Assembly (NCBI GenBank): GCA_001767455.1
Contig: MELC01000073.1
Span: 23,324-87,323 of the forward strand
Length of the DNA stretch: 64,000 bases
Direction: 5' to 3'
Origin: Acidobacteria bacterium RIFCSPLOWO2_12_FULL_66_21
Lineage (GTDB): Bacteria > Acidobacteriota > Vicinamibacteria > Vicinamibacterales > 2-12-FULL-66-21
In this document: one piece after another, positions 17,620-26,003 of the stretch
Position numbering within the stretch: the first letter of the stretch is position 1
Layout: every line of letters starts with the position of its first letter
The notes under the pieces: model-generated
Seen by the model: the letters and a program-made list of their open reading frames with translations, nothing else
Databases searched by the model: none
Told to the model about the DNA's origin: nothing
Translations under genes and position numbers: made by a program

Positions 17620-18366
17620 ATGATTGCAGAGAATACGATGATCTCGCGCGTTCGTTTACCGCAGGCGCTGAGTTCTCCCGAGACCAAACGGTCGTACGTC
17701 CGCCGGCTGTTCTCTACTATCGCCGGCCGGTACGATTTCATCACGGTGCTCCTGTCGTACGGCCGGGACCGCCACTGGAAGAGAACCGTGGCGGACGCGA
17801 CGAGCGCGACCGACGAGACGAAAGCGCTCGATCTCGCCTGCGGCACCGGCGACATCGCCTTTGCACTGGCCGCGCGCGGCGCGCGTGTGACCGGCCTCGA
17901 CATCACGCTTCGGATGCTCGAGCTGGCGCGGACCAAGCCGCACGAGCGAGACCGCGTCTCCTTCGTCCTGGGGGACATGATGGCGCTCCCGTTCGGCGCT
18001 GCCGGATTCGACGTCGTCACCACCGGTTACGGGCTGCGGAACGTGCCGGACATCACGGCGTCGATCGCCGAAATCGCGCGCGTGCTCGGTCCCGGCGGCG
18101 TGTTCGTCTCGCTTGATTTCAACAAGCCGGCGAACCCCTTCGTTCGCGCGATCTATCTGACATACCTGACAGCGGTCGGATCGACGCTGGGATTCATCCT
18201 CCATCGGGACCCGGACACTTATCGCTACATCCCTGAATCCATTCGACGCTACCCCGGCGCCGAGGGAGTCGTCGCGCTTTTGCGGAACCACTTCGCGGAA
18301 GTCGAGTACCGGCCCGTCCTTGGCGGTCTCATGGCCATTCATGTCGCACGGAAACATAGAACGTAG
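17620..18366 (+). CDS. ubiE: Demethylmenaquinone/ubiquinone methyltransferase (UbiE/COQ5 family)
   Basis: A 248-residue class I SAM methyltransferase. Motif I is LDLACGTGDIAFAL, the UbiE signature VTTGYGLRNVPD is present, and the family-typical FNKPANPFVRAIYLTYL and DTYRYIPESIRRYP follow. In an organism with futalosine-route genes (mqnD and mqnE in this window) it should methylate demethylmenaquinone to menaquinone. An in-frame ATG six codons later is an alternative start; neither has a strong Shine-Dalgarno. A GC-rich hairpin (17597-17611) lies just upstream. Confidence 0.92.
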   Translation: MIAENTMISRVRLPQALSSPETKRSYVRRLFSTIAGRYDFITVLLSYGRDRHWKRTVADATSATDETKALDLACGTGDIAFALAARGARVTGLDITLRMLELARTKPHERDRVSFVLGDMMALPFGAAGFDVVTTGYGLRNVPDITASIAEIARVLGPGGVFVSLDFNKPANPFVRAIYLTYLTAVGSTLGFILHRDPDTYRYIPESIRRYPGAEGVVALLRNHFAEVEYRPVLGGLMAIHVARKHRT

Positions 18367-18443
18367 AAGCCAGGTTTTTGTCGACCGAGGTTCTCCCGGA
18401 ACCACGTCAGGACTCGCGCCTGCTCTGGGCTGTTCCGTACAGT

Positions 18444-18595
18444 CTTCGTGAACTTCGCGAGCTTCGTGGTCTTCGTGCGTTGAGAGCCGTCGGCGCGCGC
18501 AGCGGGACACGACCGCTGGACATCTCGACACGCCAAACAGAGACGAAGGTAGAACGGGGAAGGCCCTGAGCCGCGAGCTGCGAACTGCGGGCTGC
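18444..18595. repeat. Nonamer array (CTTCGTGGT type) plus heptamer array (GAGCTGC type)
   Basis: Four 9-nt units (CTTCGTGAA, CTTCGCGAG, CTTCGTGGT, CTTCGTGCG) occupy 18444-18479. Four 7-nt units (GAGCCGC, GAGCTGC, GAACTGC, GGGCTGC) occupy 18568-18595. The rest of the 260-bp gap between ubiE and the next gene shows no convincing gene. The same nonamer, in reverse, lies inside the btuF-like gene at 41233. Confidence 0.82.
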
Positions 18596-18626
18596 GTCAC
18601 GTTCGAGCGTCTGCTACGATCGCGCG

Positions 18627-19061
18627 ATGGAGGTCGATCGATCCGGATGGTCCGGCGACGGGGACTTCACCGCCCGGCTCATGGAGGTCATCGGCGCGCT
18701 TCCCTCCGTCCGCATGCTGAAGGTGGAGGATGCGCCCGCCTCGCGCGCGGATTCGGGGTTCAGCTTCATCAGCAACGAGCTGTTCGTGGTCTTCACCTCC
18801 AGCTCGCGTGTCGTCCGGACGCGGAAACTGGGCCTGATCCCCTCGTCCACGACCGTCGCGGAGCAATCGATGACCATCGCCGGACTCGGATCGGTGCTGG
18901 CCGGGACACCGGATATCGGCGAGCCGGATTATGCCGACGAGGGAATGTTGCAGTACCTGCGCGCGGAGCGGATCATTCCGCCATACCAGACGCGCGGGTA
19001 TAAGCTCGTAGAGCTGGTCCGTATCTACGAGGCCGGCACGGCACCGCGCCGCGACGGCTAA
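18627..19061 (+). CDS. Conserved hypothetical protein
   Basis: A 144-residue cytoplasmic-looking protein. No signal peptide, membrane segment or cysteine pair is seen. The centre (SGFSFISNELFVVFTSSSRVV) could be two beta strands, followed by a helix and an extended region ending in basic residues. I do not recognise the family. It precedes a PilT-like gene in the same direction, separated by 58 bp, so a link to pilus or secretion functions is possible but unsupported. Codon use and base composition match its neighbours. Confidence 0.6.
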   Translation: MEVDRSGWSGDGDFTARLMEVIGALPSVRMLKVEDAPASRADSGFSFISNELFVVFTSSSRVVRTRKLGLIPSSTTVAEQSMTIAGLGSVLAGTPDIGEPDYADEGMLQYLRAERIIPPYQTRGYKLVELVRIYEAGTAPRRDG

Positions 19062-19119
19062 AGCCTGAGCCTCGAGGAACCGAAAGATCAGCGGATACCT
19101 GCATTCAGCCATAACGCCT

Positions 19120-21258
19120 GTGACCCTGCTCGACACCCTGCTCGACGCGATCGTCCGCCTGGAAGGCGAGGCGCTCGTCATGCATGTCGGCGAGAAGCCG
19201 TATGTCGTGACGTCCGGCTCGATGAATTCGCTGCGGGGGCCGCTCTCGTGGGGGCAGGTCGAGCTCTCGTCCCGAGCGCTGACCTCGGACGCCGTGCTCG
19301 GCATGCTCGGGCAGATGCTGCCGGCTGACCAGTGGCGGCTGCTCGACGAGATCGGTGCCATCGAGCACGAGATCGACGCCCCGGGCCAGGGGGGCGAGCG
19401 TTTCGTCGTCACGGCCGCAAGGGGCGGCGAGGATGTGTGGGTGGAGGTTCGGCGCAAGGTCGAGCGCCCCGCCGTCGAAGCGCAGCCCGTTCCAACCGAC
19501 GAACCGGCTGTCGTCGTCCAGCCCGAGCCGATTGCGCCGGAGCCCGAAGTCATCGCCGCCGCCGAGGCCGAACCAGTCGCGGCGGAGCCTGCGGTCATCG
19601 ACTCCACCGAACCCGAGTCAGTCGCGCCTGTCGCTGAAATCGTCGTCGCGGAATCCGAGGCGGAGCCGCCGGTCGAATTCGAGACGCCCGTGTTGCTCGA
19701 GCCGGAACCCGCGGCCTTCGAGGAGCCCGAGCGCATCACCCTGGTCGACCCGGAAGCCATCACGATTATCGAACCGGAGGCGCAGGCATTCGCCGGCCCG
19801 GATCCGATCGCGCTCGCCGAAGCGCAGCCGATTTCGGTCGTGCCCCCGGAGCCGGTCGCGGAAACCGACGGGGACATCGTGTTCGAGCTGCGGGCCGACG
19901 CGGTCGAGAACTTTACGTGGACGCCGGAGTTCGACGAGGACGAAACGGCGGATTCAGCGAATGTCGCCGCCAGGTCCTGGGAGCAGGGGCACACGCTGCC
20001 GGCCGGCGACACGTGGGACGAGATTCCGCTGCCGGATGCGCCGGCCCCGGCCGCGCCGGTGGCCGCAGCGCCCGCGGCGAGCCCGATATCCCCGCCGGAG
20101 ACAACCGCGGCGGTGCTGCCGATCAGCCGGCCCGCGCTCAAGCTGCAGCCCCCGCCGCTCGCCGCTCCCGTGAGCGAGGGCTCGCTCGTCGAACTGGTGC
20201 GCGCCGCGGCAGCGCGCGGAGCTTCGGCGCTGTACGCTGTTGCGGATTCGCGGCCGATGGTCCGTGTCGACGGAGGCATCGAGCTGCTCGGAACCGAGCC
20301 ATCGGTGGCGACCGGGGACGTCGAACGGTTCGCTTTCGAGTACGCGCCGCGCGATCACGTCGAGGAGGCGCCGGCCGAGTGGACGTGTTCCATTCGCGGC
20401 GTCGGCCGCGTGCGGTGTGTCGCGTTTCACGACGATTCGGGCGCCGGGCTGATCGTCCACCTGCCGTCCGCGGACGTCAGCACGGCGGACGAGCTGGGAC
20501 TGAGCGAGCGCGTGCAGGCGCTCTCCGCGGAGGCGGACGGCCTGGTCGTGGTTGCCGGTCCGCGCGCGAGCGGGAAGTCGACGCTGCTCGACGCGTTCGT
20601 CGATCTGATCGACCGCACCCGCAACGATCATGTCATCACGATCGAGTCGCAGGTCCGGACGGTGCACGAGAAGCGGCACTCGTTCATCAGCCAGCGGCAG
20701 GTTCGCGGCGATGGCGAGGCGGTCGCGACCGCAGTCCGCGCGGCGCTGCGCGAAGGCCCCGACGTCATCGTCATCGAGGACCTGAGCGCGCCCGAGGCCA
20801 TTGCGGCCGCGCTCGACGCGGCGCGCGCCGGGCGGCTGGTGTTTGGATCGATTGCCGCTCCGTCGGCGCCCGTCGCGGTCGAGCGCCTCATCGGCGCGTT
20901 CCCAGCCGATCGGCGGGCACAGGTGCGGGCGCTGCTGGCAGGATCGCTGCGCGCGGTGCTCGCGCAGACGCTCGTCAGGAAGGCAGCGGGGGGCCGCGCC
21001 GCCGCGCGCGAGCTGCTGCTCGGCACCCCCGGCGTCGCGAACCTGATCCTGGATGGCGCGACCGCCCAGCTGGCCATTGCCATCGAGGGAGGCCGTCGCC
21101 TCGGCATGAACACGCTGATCGATTCGCTGGGCGCGCTCGTGCGCGAAGGCTCCGTGCAGGTGAGCGAAGCGTGCCGCGTCGCGCCGGATCGCGCAGCGCT
21201 CGTGGCCGCGCTGGAACGCGACGGCATCCAGGTATCCGACGCGGAGAGGCGCGCCTGA
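19120..21258 (+). CDS. PilT/PilB-like ATPase with duplicated N-terminal domain and long acidic linker
   Basis: A 712-residue protein. Residues 1-110 look like the N-terminal domain of PilT (IVRLEGEALVMHVGEKPYVV). Residues 120-345 are a low-complexity Pro/Glu/Ala linker. Residues 350-450 are a second PilT-like N-domain (AARGASALYAVADSRPMVR). The ATPase follows, with Walker A GPRASGKST, an Asp-box-like TIESQVRTVHE, and Walker B GPDVIVIEDLS. The His box normally found as THTN reads VFGSIAAPS and lacks histidine, so turnover may be weak or regulatory. It may modulate type IV pilus retraction; no other pil genes are in view. Start GTG. Confidence 0.78.
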   Translation: MTLLDTLLDAIVRLEGEALVMHVGEKPYVVTSGSMNSLRGPLSWGQVELSSRALTSDAVLGMLGQMLPADQWRLLDEIGAIEHEIDAPGQGGERFVVTAARGGEDVWVEVRRKVERPAVEAQPVPTDEPAVVVQPEPIAPEPEVIAAAEAEPVAAEPAVIDSTEPESVAPVAEIVVAESEAEPPVEFETPVLLEPEPAAFEEPERITLVDPEAITIIEPEAQAFAGPDPIALAEAQPISVVPPEPVAETDGDIVFELRADAVENFTWTPEFDEDETADSANVAARSWEQGHTLPAGDTWDEIPLPDAPAPAAPVAAAPAASPISPPETTAAVLPISRPALKLQPPPLAAPVSEGSLVELVRAAAARGASALYAVADSRPMVRVDGGIELLGTEPSVATGDVERFAFEYAPRDHVEEAPAEWTCSIRGVGRVRCVAFHDDSGAGLIVHLPSADVSTADELGLSERVQALSAEADGLVVVAGPRASGKSTLLDAFVDLIDRTRNDHVITIESQVRTVHEKRHSFISQRQVRGDGEAVATAVRAALREGPDVIVIEDLSAPEAIAAALDAARAGRLVFGSIAAPSAPVAVERLIGAFPADRRAQVRALLAGSLRAVLAQTLVRKAAGGRAAARELLLGTPGVANLILDGATAQLAIAIEGGRRLGMNTLIDSLGALVREGSVQVSEACRVAPDRAALVAALERDGIQVSDAERRA

Positions 21259-21262
21259 TCTG

Positions 21263-21691
21263 ATGGAGATCTCGGGCATCCGCCGCCGGCTTCGCGCGGC
21301 AATCGACCACGCGAAGGTCCAGGCCGCCGAACGCCGTGCCCGCGTGGACACCGCGGCGCGCGATTACGAGGAGTTCCTGGCCCAGCGCGCGGTGCCGCTC
21401 TTCCACCAGTTCGCGACCGCGCTCGGCGCGGAGGGCCACCTGTTCAAGGTCTTCACGCCCGCCGGATCCGTCCGGCTCGCCTCGGAGCGGTCGCCGGATG
21501 AGTTCATCGAGCTCTTTCTCGACGACAGCGCCGATCCCCCGGAGGTTCTCGGGCGCACCAGCCGCGGCCGCGGCCGCCGCATGGTCACGTCCGAGCGCCC
21601 CGTCCGCGAGCACACGCCCGTCGTCGCGCTGTCCGAGGACGACGTCCTCTCGTTCCTGACAACCGAGATCCTGCTGCTTCTCGAGCGCTGA
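21263..21691 (+). CDS. Conserved hypothetical protein
   Basis: A 142-residue protein whose ATG lies 4 nt after the PilT-like gene, so it is in the same operon. The N-terminal 60 residues are predicted helical and basic (RRRLRAAIDHAKVQAAERRARVD in part), followed by strands (HLFKVFTPAGSVRLAS) and an acidic C-terminal helix (EDDVLSFLTTEILLLLER). No known domain is recognised. Coupling suggests it assists the ATPase, which is inference only. Confidence 0.62.
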   Translation: MEISGIRRRLRAAIDHAKVQAAERRARVDTAARDYEEFLAQRAVPLFHQFATALGAEGHLFKVFTPAGSVRLASERSPDEFIELFLDDSADPPEVLGRTSRGRGRRMVTSERPVREHTPVVALSEDDVLSFLTTEILLLLER

Positions 21692-21696
21692 AGGCG

Positions 21697-21720
21697 GCAG
21701 CCCTGAAGGGCTGCGCTACC
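21697..21720. repeat. REP-like palindrome (GCAGCCCTGAAGGGCTGC)
   Basis: An 18-nt interrupted palindrome followed by GCTAC lies between two convergent genes. Related copies occur at 31370-31435, so this is one member of a dispersed REP-like family. It can fold and could help end transcription from both sides. Confidence 0.75.
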
Positions 21721-21746
21721 GCGATCTTCGAGCCGCGAGCTGCGGT

Positions 21747-22964
21747 CTATCGGCTGCCGCCAACGACACCCTGATCGCGAAGCGTCGCGATCTGATCGGC
21801 GGACAAGCCAAGATCATGAAGGACTGCGCCGGTGTGCTGCCCGAGCGTGGGCGGGGCGTGGCGCACGGCGCCGGGGGTGCGTGAGAGCTTGACAGGAACG
21901 CCGAGCAGCCGGATCGTGCCCGCGACTGCGTGTTCGACTTCCGCAATCATGTCGCGCTCGTGCAGGTGCTCGTCCTGCAGCACTTCGCCGATGTCGCGGA
22001 CCGAACCGCAGGGGACGCCGGCGTCCTTGAGGCGCCGCACCCACTCGTCGCGCGTGCGTCTGGCCAGCCGCTCCACAATGAGCGGCCGCAGCCCGTCGTA
22101 ATTGCGCACGCGATCGCGGTTGGTGAGGAACCGCGCATCGTCGCCGAGCGCGCCCGCCTCGATGACCTCGCAGAACCGCCGCCACATCTCGTCGTTGCCG
22201 ACGGCAACCACGAATTCCCCGTCGGAAGCCGGAAGCGTCTCGTACGGCACGATCGTCGGGTGCCGGTTGCCCATGCGCCGCGGCGTCTCGCCCGTCGCGA
22301 AATAGATGCCCGCCTGGTAGGTGAGGAGCGCGACGGTCGCGTCGAGCATCCCGATGTCGACGCGCTGTCCGGCGCCCGACCGCTCCCGCGCGAGCAGGGC
22401 CATCGCGATCCCCTGCGCGGCGAACAGGCCGCTGACGATGTCCGAGATGGCGACGCCCAGCCGGAACGGCGATCCGCCGGCCGCGCCGGTGATGCTCATC
22501 AGTCCGCCTTCTCCCTGCATGACCGCGTCGTATCCCGGTTCGTCGCGCCGGGGCCCCGTCTGTCCGAACCCCGAGATCGAACAGTAGACGATCCGCGGCC
22601 ACCGCGCGGCCACCGCGTCGTAGCCGAGTCCGAGCCGCTCCATCGTGCCGGGACGGAAGTTCTCGACGAGCACATCCGCGCGATCGAGCAGTGCGTCGAG
22701 AATCGGCCGCGACTCCGGGCGCTGGAGATCGAGCGCGAGGCTTTCCTTGTTGCGATTGATGCTGAGGAAGTACGCGCTTTCTCCTCCGGTGAACGGCGGG
22801 CCCCACGCGCGCGTGTCGTCCCCGTGGCCTGGATGCTCGATCTTGATGACGCGCGCCCCCATGTCGGCGAGCTGCATCGTGCAGTAGGGGCCCGACAGCA
22901 CGCGGGTGAAATCGATCACGGTAAGTCCGCTGAGCGGTGCGTCCATCGAATCGGTTGCCATCAT
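21747..22964 (-). CDS. CaiB/BaiF family (class III) CoA-transferase
   Basis: A 405-residue CoA-transferase. Hallmarks are the N-terminal LTVIDFTRVLSGPYCTMQLADMG, the CoA-contact region LSINRNKESLALDL, and VLVENFRPGTMERLGLGY, where Asp/Glu chemistry is expected in this class. The ATG overlaps the stop of the homoserine dehydrogenase gene (ATGA), so it is the third gene of an aminotransferase-dehydrogenase-CoA-transferase operon. Family members move CoA between carboxylic acids such as formyl/oxalyl, carnitine or succinyl pairs. The substrate is not predictable from sequence, but an amino-acid-derived acid is suggested by the operon. Confidence 0.9.
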   Translation of the reverse strand: MMATDSMDAPLSGLTVIDFTRVLSGPYCTMQLADMGARVIKIEHPGHGDDTRAWGPPFTGGESAYFLSINRNKESLALDLQRPESRPILDALLDRADVLVENFRPGTMERLGLGYDAVAARWPRIVYCSISGFGQTGPRRDEPGYDAVMQGEGGLMSITGAAGGSPFRLGVAISDIVSGLFAAQGIAMALLARERSGAGQRVDIGMLDATVALLTYQAGIYFATGETPRRMGNRHPTIVPYETLPASDGEFVVAVGNDEMWRRFCEVIEAGALGDDARFLTNRDRVRNYDGLRPLIVERLARRTRDEWVRRLKDAGVPCGSVRDIGEVLQDEHLHERDMIAEVEHAVAGTIRLLGVPVKLSRTPGAVRHAPPTLGQHTGAVLHDLGLSADQIATLRDQGVVGGSR

Positions 22965-24001
22965 GTGCTGCGGGATCTGCTGCTTCCCTTCTCCCGTTGC
23001 CGCCTGCGTATCGTGACGACGTCGCTCAGGAGCGCGTACGCCGTCTGTGTGAGGCTGCCGTCGAGTTGACAGATGGCGATCTCGCCCAGAAGGTCCGTCT
23101 GCAGCACCAGCGCGTTGGCCTGGCCGCGAAGCCCCGCCAGCAGATCGTCCGCGGAAAGTTCCACCGGCCCGACGCGCGCCTCGATGCGTCCATCGGCAAG
23201 ACGCCGCGCGGCCGCGACGAGGCGCAGCCGTTTGCCGCGCTCGACGGCTGAAAGCGCCGCGGCTCCCGACGCCTCTGTCAGGCCGGTACGCTCGACCGTC
23301 TGCGGTGTGATGCGCGCGTCCATCAGCACGTTGGCGAGCGCCGCGGTCTTCGCCGCAGCGTCCCAGCCGTCCACGTCCAGCGACGGATCCGCCTCGGCGA
23401 TGCCGAGCGCCTGCATGCGCGCCAGCGCCGGCCCGAACGCCTCGCCATCCTCGAGCGCTGACAGGATGTGATTGGTGGTCGCGTTGACGACCCCGCGAAA
23501 CCCCAGGACGTTCACGGCCGGCAGCGTCTCGCGCACGAGGTTGAAGATGGGAACGCCGTCCATGACGGCCCCTTCGAACAGGAACGACACGCCGGCCCGC
23601 TCCGCCTCGGCGTGCAAGGGCGCATACGCGAACGCCGCCGGGCCCTTGTTGGCGGTCACGACATGGCACCCCGCCGAGATGGCGGCGCGCACGTGGTCGA
23701 TCGCCGGCTGTCCGGCGGCGATGTCGAGCGTGGTCGTCTCGACGACGACACGCAGGTCCGCGGTCGAGGCGCGAAGGCGATCGATGAGGTCGATGGCCGA
23801 TCCACCACCGTCGGCGAGCGCCACGACCGCGCCGTCGATCCCCTCGGGCCGCCACAGGGAGCCGTGGCGGCGTGTCGAGATCCCGACCGCGCGGCACACG
23901 AGATCATGGTCGGCGGCGAGCCTGGCGCCGTGCTCCTCGAGGAGCCGCAGGAATCGCCGCCCGACATGGCCGAATCCAATCAGAACGAGATCAGCCCGCA
24001 T
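22961..24001 (-). CDS. Homoserine dehydrogenase (short form, no ACT domain)
   Basis: A 346-residue NAD(P)-dependent dehydrogenase. The Rossmann start is LVLIGFGHVGRRFLRLL, the conserved HVVTANKGPAAFAY block holds the active-site Lys region, and GVVNATTNHILSAL and LGIAEADPSLDVDGWDAAAK are the typical homoserine dehydrogenase motifs. The C-terminal ACT domain seen in Thr-feedback-controlled enzymes is missing, so it is probably not inhibited by threonine. It interconverts aspartate semialdehyde and homoserine. It overlaps the aminotransferase gene by 11 nt and the CoA-transferase gene by 4 nt, a context more suggestive of a special pathway than of standard Thr/Met synthesis. Confidence 0.88.
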   Translation of the reverse strand: MRADLVLIGFGHVGRRFLRLLEEHGARLAADHDLVCRAVGISTRRHGSLWRPEGIDGAVVALADGGGSAIDLIDRLRASTADLRVVVETTTLDIAAGQPAIDHVRAAISAGCHVVTANKGPAAFAYAPLHAEAERAGVSFLFEGAVMDGVPIFNLVRETLPAVNVLGFRGVVNATTNHILSALEDGEAFGPALARMQALGIAEADPSLDVDGWDAAAKTAALANVLMDARITPQTVERTGLTEASGAAALSAVERGKRLRLVAAARRLADGRIEARVGPVELSADDLLAGLRGQANALVLQTDLLGEIAICQLDGSLTQTAYALLSDVVTIRRRQREKGSSRSRST

Positions 24002-25118
24002 CGCCAATCCCGTCCAGCACCTCTCCGACGAGCGCGAGCGCCGCGCCGACGTGCGCGGGATTCGACCCGAACCCAATCCGCAGGTAGCCGTCCATGTCGA
24101 AGTGATCCCCGGGGACGACCAGCACACTTCGCTCGTCGCGCAGCCGCTCGGCGAGCGCGGTGGAGTTGATCGCGTGGCGATACCGAACGAAGGCGATCGC
24201 GCCGGCTTCCGGCGCGACGTTCGCCAGCCGCGGCGACCGCTTGTCGATCCAGCGGCGGACGACCGGGTAGTTGGCGCGGACGATGCCTCGCGTCCGCGCG
24301 AGCAGCCGGTCGCGCCTCGAGGGCGCGAGCGCGACGCGCGCGAGGCAGTCGCTCAGCGCGCCAGGCGCGATCGTCGTGTAGTCGTGCACGCCCCACAGCG
24401 ATTCGATGGTCTCCGGCGGACCCGCGACCCAGCCGATGCGCAAGCCGGGCAGCCCATACGCCTTCGACAAACCGCTGGTGACAAGGACGCGCTCGTACCG
24501 TCCCCAGGCGCTGGGCGACTCGACGCCGTCCAGCTCCGCGCCGCGGTAAATCTCGTCGGAGACGACCCACGCGCCCGACGCCGCGGCGACGCGGCAGATG
24601 GCATCGAGCTCGTCCCCGGTCAGCCGCGCGCCGGTCGGATTGTTGGGCGTGCAGATGAATACGACCTTCGTCCTGTCCGTCACGAGCGTCTGGAGCGCGG
24701 CAAGATCGGGGCGCCATCGAGTATCCCCGGCCACCAGCGGCCACGCGCGAACCGTTGCCCCGAGCGCCCGAAGCAGTCCCGGCGCCTGCATGTAGTTCGG
24801 CACCATCACGACAGCCTCGTCGCCCGGCTCGATGAGGTGCCAGAGCACGATGCAGTTGGCCTCCGAGCCCCCGTTGGTGACCTGGATGTGAGCGGCCGAC
24901 GCGCCGGGATACGACGCGGCAATCAGTCCTCGCAGCTCGCCGCTGCCGTTGGTCTGCGTGTAGCCGAGCGGCTGCGTAAGCAGCGCCGTGCGGTCCTCCG
25001 CCGTGTCCGCCAGCTCCTCCAGCCGGAGCGGTTCGACGCCGCTCTCCGACAGATTCCACGCGACCCGGTGTTCCCAGGTGGATTGGAGACGCTCCATCGC
25101 AAACGGGTCGAGCCTCAT
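23991..25118 (-). CDS. PLP-dependent aminotransferase, class I/II (fold type I)
   Basis: A 375-residue aminotransferase. Landmarks: SGELRGLIAASYPG with the NGGSEAN turn (PLP phosphate contact), FICTPNNPTG, DEIYRGAEL with the Asp that pairs with the PLP pyridine nitrogen, and SGLSKAYGLPGLRIGW with the Schiff-base lysine. The C-terminal Arg-bearing YLRIGFGSN is in place for binding the substrate carboxylate. It is the first gene of an operon with homoserine dehydrogenase and a CoA-transferase, and is divergent from the FGE-like gene with about 57 bp between starts. Confidence 0.9.
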   Translation of the reverse strand: MRLDPFAMERLQSTWEHRVAWNLSESGVEPLRLEELADTAEDRTALLTQPLGYTQTNGSGELRGLIAASYPGASAAHIQVTNGGSEANCIVLWHLIEPGDEAVVMVPNYMQAPGLLRALGATVRAWPLVAGDTRWRPDLAALQTLVTDRTKVVFICTPNNPTGARLTGDELDAICRVAAASGAWVVSDEIYRGAELDGVESPSAWGRYERVLVTSGLSKAYGLPGLRIGWVAGPPETIESLWGVHDYTTIAPGALSDCLARVALAPSRRDRLLARTRGIVRANYPVVRRWIDKRSPRLANVAPEAGAIAFVRYRHAINSTALAERLRDERSVLVVPGDHFDMDGYLRIGFGSNPAHVGAALALVGEVLDGIGDAG

Positions 25119-25175
25119 GCCAGGGAAGTGTACCCCGAAAAAAGTGCGCTATCCTGTTGCCTGTTACATGCGCGC

Positions 25176-25967
25176 ATGAGTGACCTGCTCCCGGAACTGG
25201 CGCTCGTCCCAGCGGGCGAGTTCGTGATGGGCTCGGATGATGCCGACGACGACGAACGCCCGGCGCACCGCGTGTTCGTGGACCTGTTTTCAATCGGGGT
25301 GCATCCGGTCACCGAGCGCGAGTACGCGCGCTTCGTGCGGGCGACGGGGCACCGCGTTCCCGCCGTATACGAGCTCCCTCTGGTCGTGACCGCGGGCGGT
25401 CGCGAGCGCGAGCGCAACTTCCGATCGATGGGCCACCCATATGTCTGGATGGACTCCGAGCCCCCCGCAGCCCGCCTCGATCACCCCGTAACGCTCGTGC
25501 GCTGGGACGACGCGTTCGCCTACTGCGCGTGGCTGTCGAACGAGACCGGCCGGCTCGTCCGTCTGCCGACGGAAGCGGAGTGGGAAAAGGCCGCGCGGGG
25601 CGGATTGGAGGGCAAACGCTACCCGTGGGGCGATCGCCTCGACCGGAACATGGCGAATTTCCTCACGGATCCCTCGCAGAAGAACTCGCAGGGGACCACG
25701 CAGTGCCGCACGTACCCGCCCAACGGGTACGGCCTGTTCGACATGGCGGGCAACGTCTGGGAGTGGATCTCGGACTGGTACGATCCGCACTACTACGACA
25801 TCTCGCCCCTCACCTCGCCCGCGGGCCCGCGCGAGGGCAACCTCAGGCTGCTCCGAGGGGGAAGCTGGCTGGTGGCCGACGTGCGGATGCTCGCCTGCAG
25901 CCATCGCCACAAGGTCCCGCCGGATACATACTCGTACGGGATAGGCTTCCGGATCGTCTGCGGGTAG
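25176..25967 (+). CDS. Formylglycine-generating-enzyme/SUMF1-fold protein
   Basis: A 263-residue protein of the FGE-sulfatase/PvdO/EgtB-C fold. Motifs: PAGEFVMGSDDADDDERPAH, PVTLVRWDDAFAYCAWL, RLPTEAEWEKAARGG, FDMAGNVWEWISDWYD and LRGGSW, in order along the full length. True formylglycine-generating enzymes use a cysteine pair near the C-terminus; here one cysteine (ACSHRHKVPP) remains in that area, so a non-FGE role is more likely. No sulfatase gene is nearby. Start ATG at 25176 keeps the conserved ELALVPAGEF at the N-terminus. Confidence 0.86.
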   Translation: MSDLLPELALVPAGEFVMGSDDADDDERPAHRVFVDLFSIGVHPVTEREYARFVRATGHRVPAVYELPLVVTAGGRERERNFRSMGHPYVWMDSEPPAARLDHPVTLVRWDDAFAYCAWLSNETGRLVRLPTEAEWEKAARGGLEGKRYPWGDRLDRNMANFLTDPSQKNSQGTTQCRTYPPNGYGLFDMAGNVWEWISDWYDPHYYDISPLTSPAGPREGNLRLLRGGSWLVADVRMLACSHRHKVPPDTYSYGIGFRIVCG

Positions 25968-26003
25968 GCGACCGGCCGTCAAGCCAGGAATCGGAGGGTC
26001 ACC

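Noticed and set aside
23472..25175. Very long open frame reaching upstream of the FGE-like gene on the plus strand
   Set aside because: It runs antisense to the aminotransferase and homoserine dehydrogenase genes, which have full motifs; long shadow frames are common at this GC. Only the part from 25176 has a recognisable domain.
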